The translations under genes and the position numbers were made by a program. A DNA stretch of 6,027 bases, from the NCBI GenBank assembly GCA_052387115.1, contig JBQTJM010000189.1, positions 1 through 6,027 of the forward strand. The letters run 5' to 3'. The notes beneath the pieces are model-generated. The model was not told where the DNA came from and searched no databases. It saw only the letters and a list, made by a program, of their open reading frames with translations. This DNA is from JACCXJ01 sp052387115 (GTDB lineage: Bacteria > Pseudomonadota > Gammaproteobacteria > JACCXJ01). Positions 5,647 through 6,027 of the stretch are shown piece after piece; the stretch's first letter is position 1; the number at the start of each line of letters is the position of its first letter.

Positions 5647-6027
5647 GTGAATTACAGACGCATCACGCAACTAGGCACCGCGCTCGCCGTCGCCGGCGCG
5701 CTCTGCACGCCGGGCGCCCGGGCCGCCAACGACGCCATGATCGAGTTGCTCAAGGTACTGAAAGACCAGGGCACCATCACCCCGGAGGCCTACGAGCAGC
5801 TCAAGGGCGCTGCCCAGGCCGATGACGAACACAACACGGCCGGTCAGGCCGAGATCAAGCAGGCTGCCCAAACCCTGCCCAAGGTCGAGACCAAAGAGAA
5901 ACTCGAGATCTCAACCCCCGATGGGGCCTTCAAGTGGAGAATCGGCGGGCGTCTCCACACGGATGCGGCTTTCTATGACAACGATACCGGGAGCGGCGAC
6001 ACCACGACCCTCTCCAGCGGCGCCGAC
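5647..6027 (+). CDS. Phosphate-selective porin of the OprP/OprO family, N-terminal part
   Basis: OprP/OprO porins are trimeric 16-stranded outer-membrane channels that pass phosphate or polyphosphate during starvation. The 127 codons present start at GTG and run off the right edge. A signal peptide (about residues 1-27) has a basic start (NYRRIT), a hydrophobic core (LGTALAVAGAL) and an ARA-A cleavage site. The mature N-terminus (ANDAMIELLKVLKDQGTITPEAYEQL) is the short helical segment common in this family. A Lys/Gln-rich linker follows, then the first barrel strand (FKWRIGGRLHTDAAFYDND, about residues 96-114), which is the opening characteristic of phosphate-selective porins. Full proteins have about 400-500 residues, so roughly three quarters lie outside. 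A plus-strand Pho box about 280 nt upstream and the divergent phoBR operon support the phosphate role. Whether it favours phosphate (OprP) or polyphosphate (OprO) cannot be told without the constriction residues. Confidence 0.9.
   Translation, partial: MNYRRITQLGTALAVAGALCTPGARAANDAMIELLKVLKDQGTITPEAYEQLKGAAQADDEHNTAGQAEIKQAAQTLPKVETKEKLEISTPDGAFKWRIGGRLHTDAAFYDNDTGSGDTTTLSSGAD

Overview
The window looks like a GC-rich proteobacterial chromosome, probably gammaproteobacterial. The reasons are third-position GC bias, a PhoB/PhoR pair that keeps E. coli residue numbering (PhoB D53, PhoR H213), an outer-membrane porin, and Pho boxes of the classic 7-4-7 form. The genus cannot be fixed from the sequence alone.

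Right part (about 3194-6027): a phosphate-starvation (Pho) module. phoB and phoR lie on the minus strand as a tight operon (24-27 nt apart). A gene for an OprP/OprO-type phosphate-selective porin diverges from them on the plus strand and runs off the right edge. The roughly 415-bp region between phoB and the porin holds two Pho boxes facing opposite ways, one per transcription unit. It also holds a long porin leader of about 260 nt with three perfect inverted repeats and no convincing gene.

Left part (1-3053): directly behind phoR on the same strand lies an anti-phage Zorya-like locus. It has zorA (MotA/ExbB-type channel protein with a long helical tail) and zorB (MotB/OmpA-type peptidoglycan-binding partner), which overlap by 4 nt and look intact. 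Behind zorB there is no room for zorC. After only 100 nt comes the second RecA-like domain of a SNF2-type helicase, open to the left edge but preceded by an in-frame stop and lacking any usable start. This looks like a Zorya locus in which an internal deletion removed zorC (or nearly all of it) and the front of zorD. The intact stator-like membrane pair is left without a visible complete effector.

How the parts work together: PhoR senses low phosphate and phosphorylates PhoB. PhoB is predicted to activate its own operon and the porin through the divergent boxes. The Zorya genes are 140 nt downstream of phoR with no strong terminator between, so they could have their own weak promoter, receive read-through from the Pho operon, or both.
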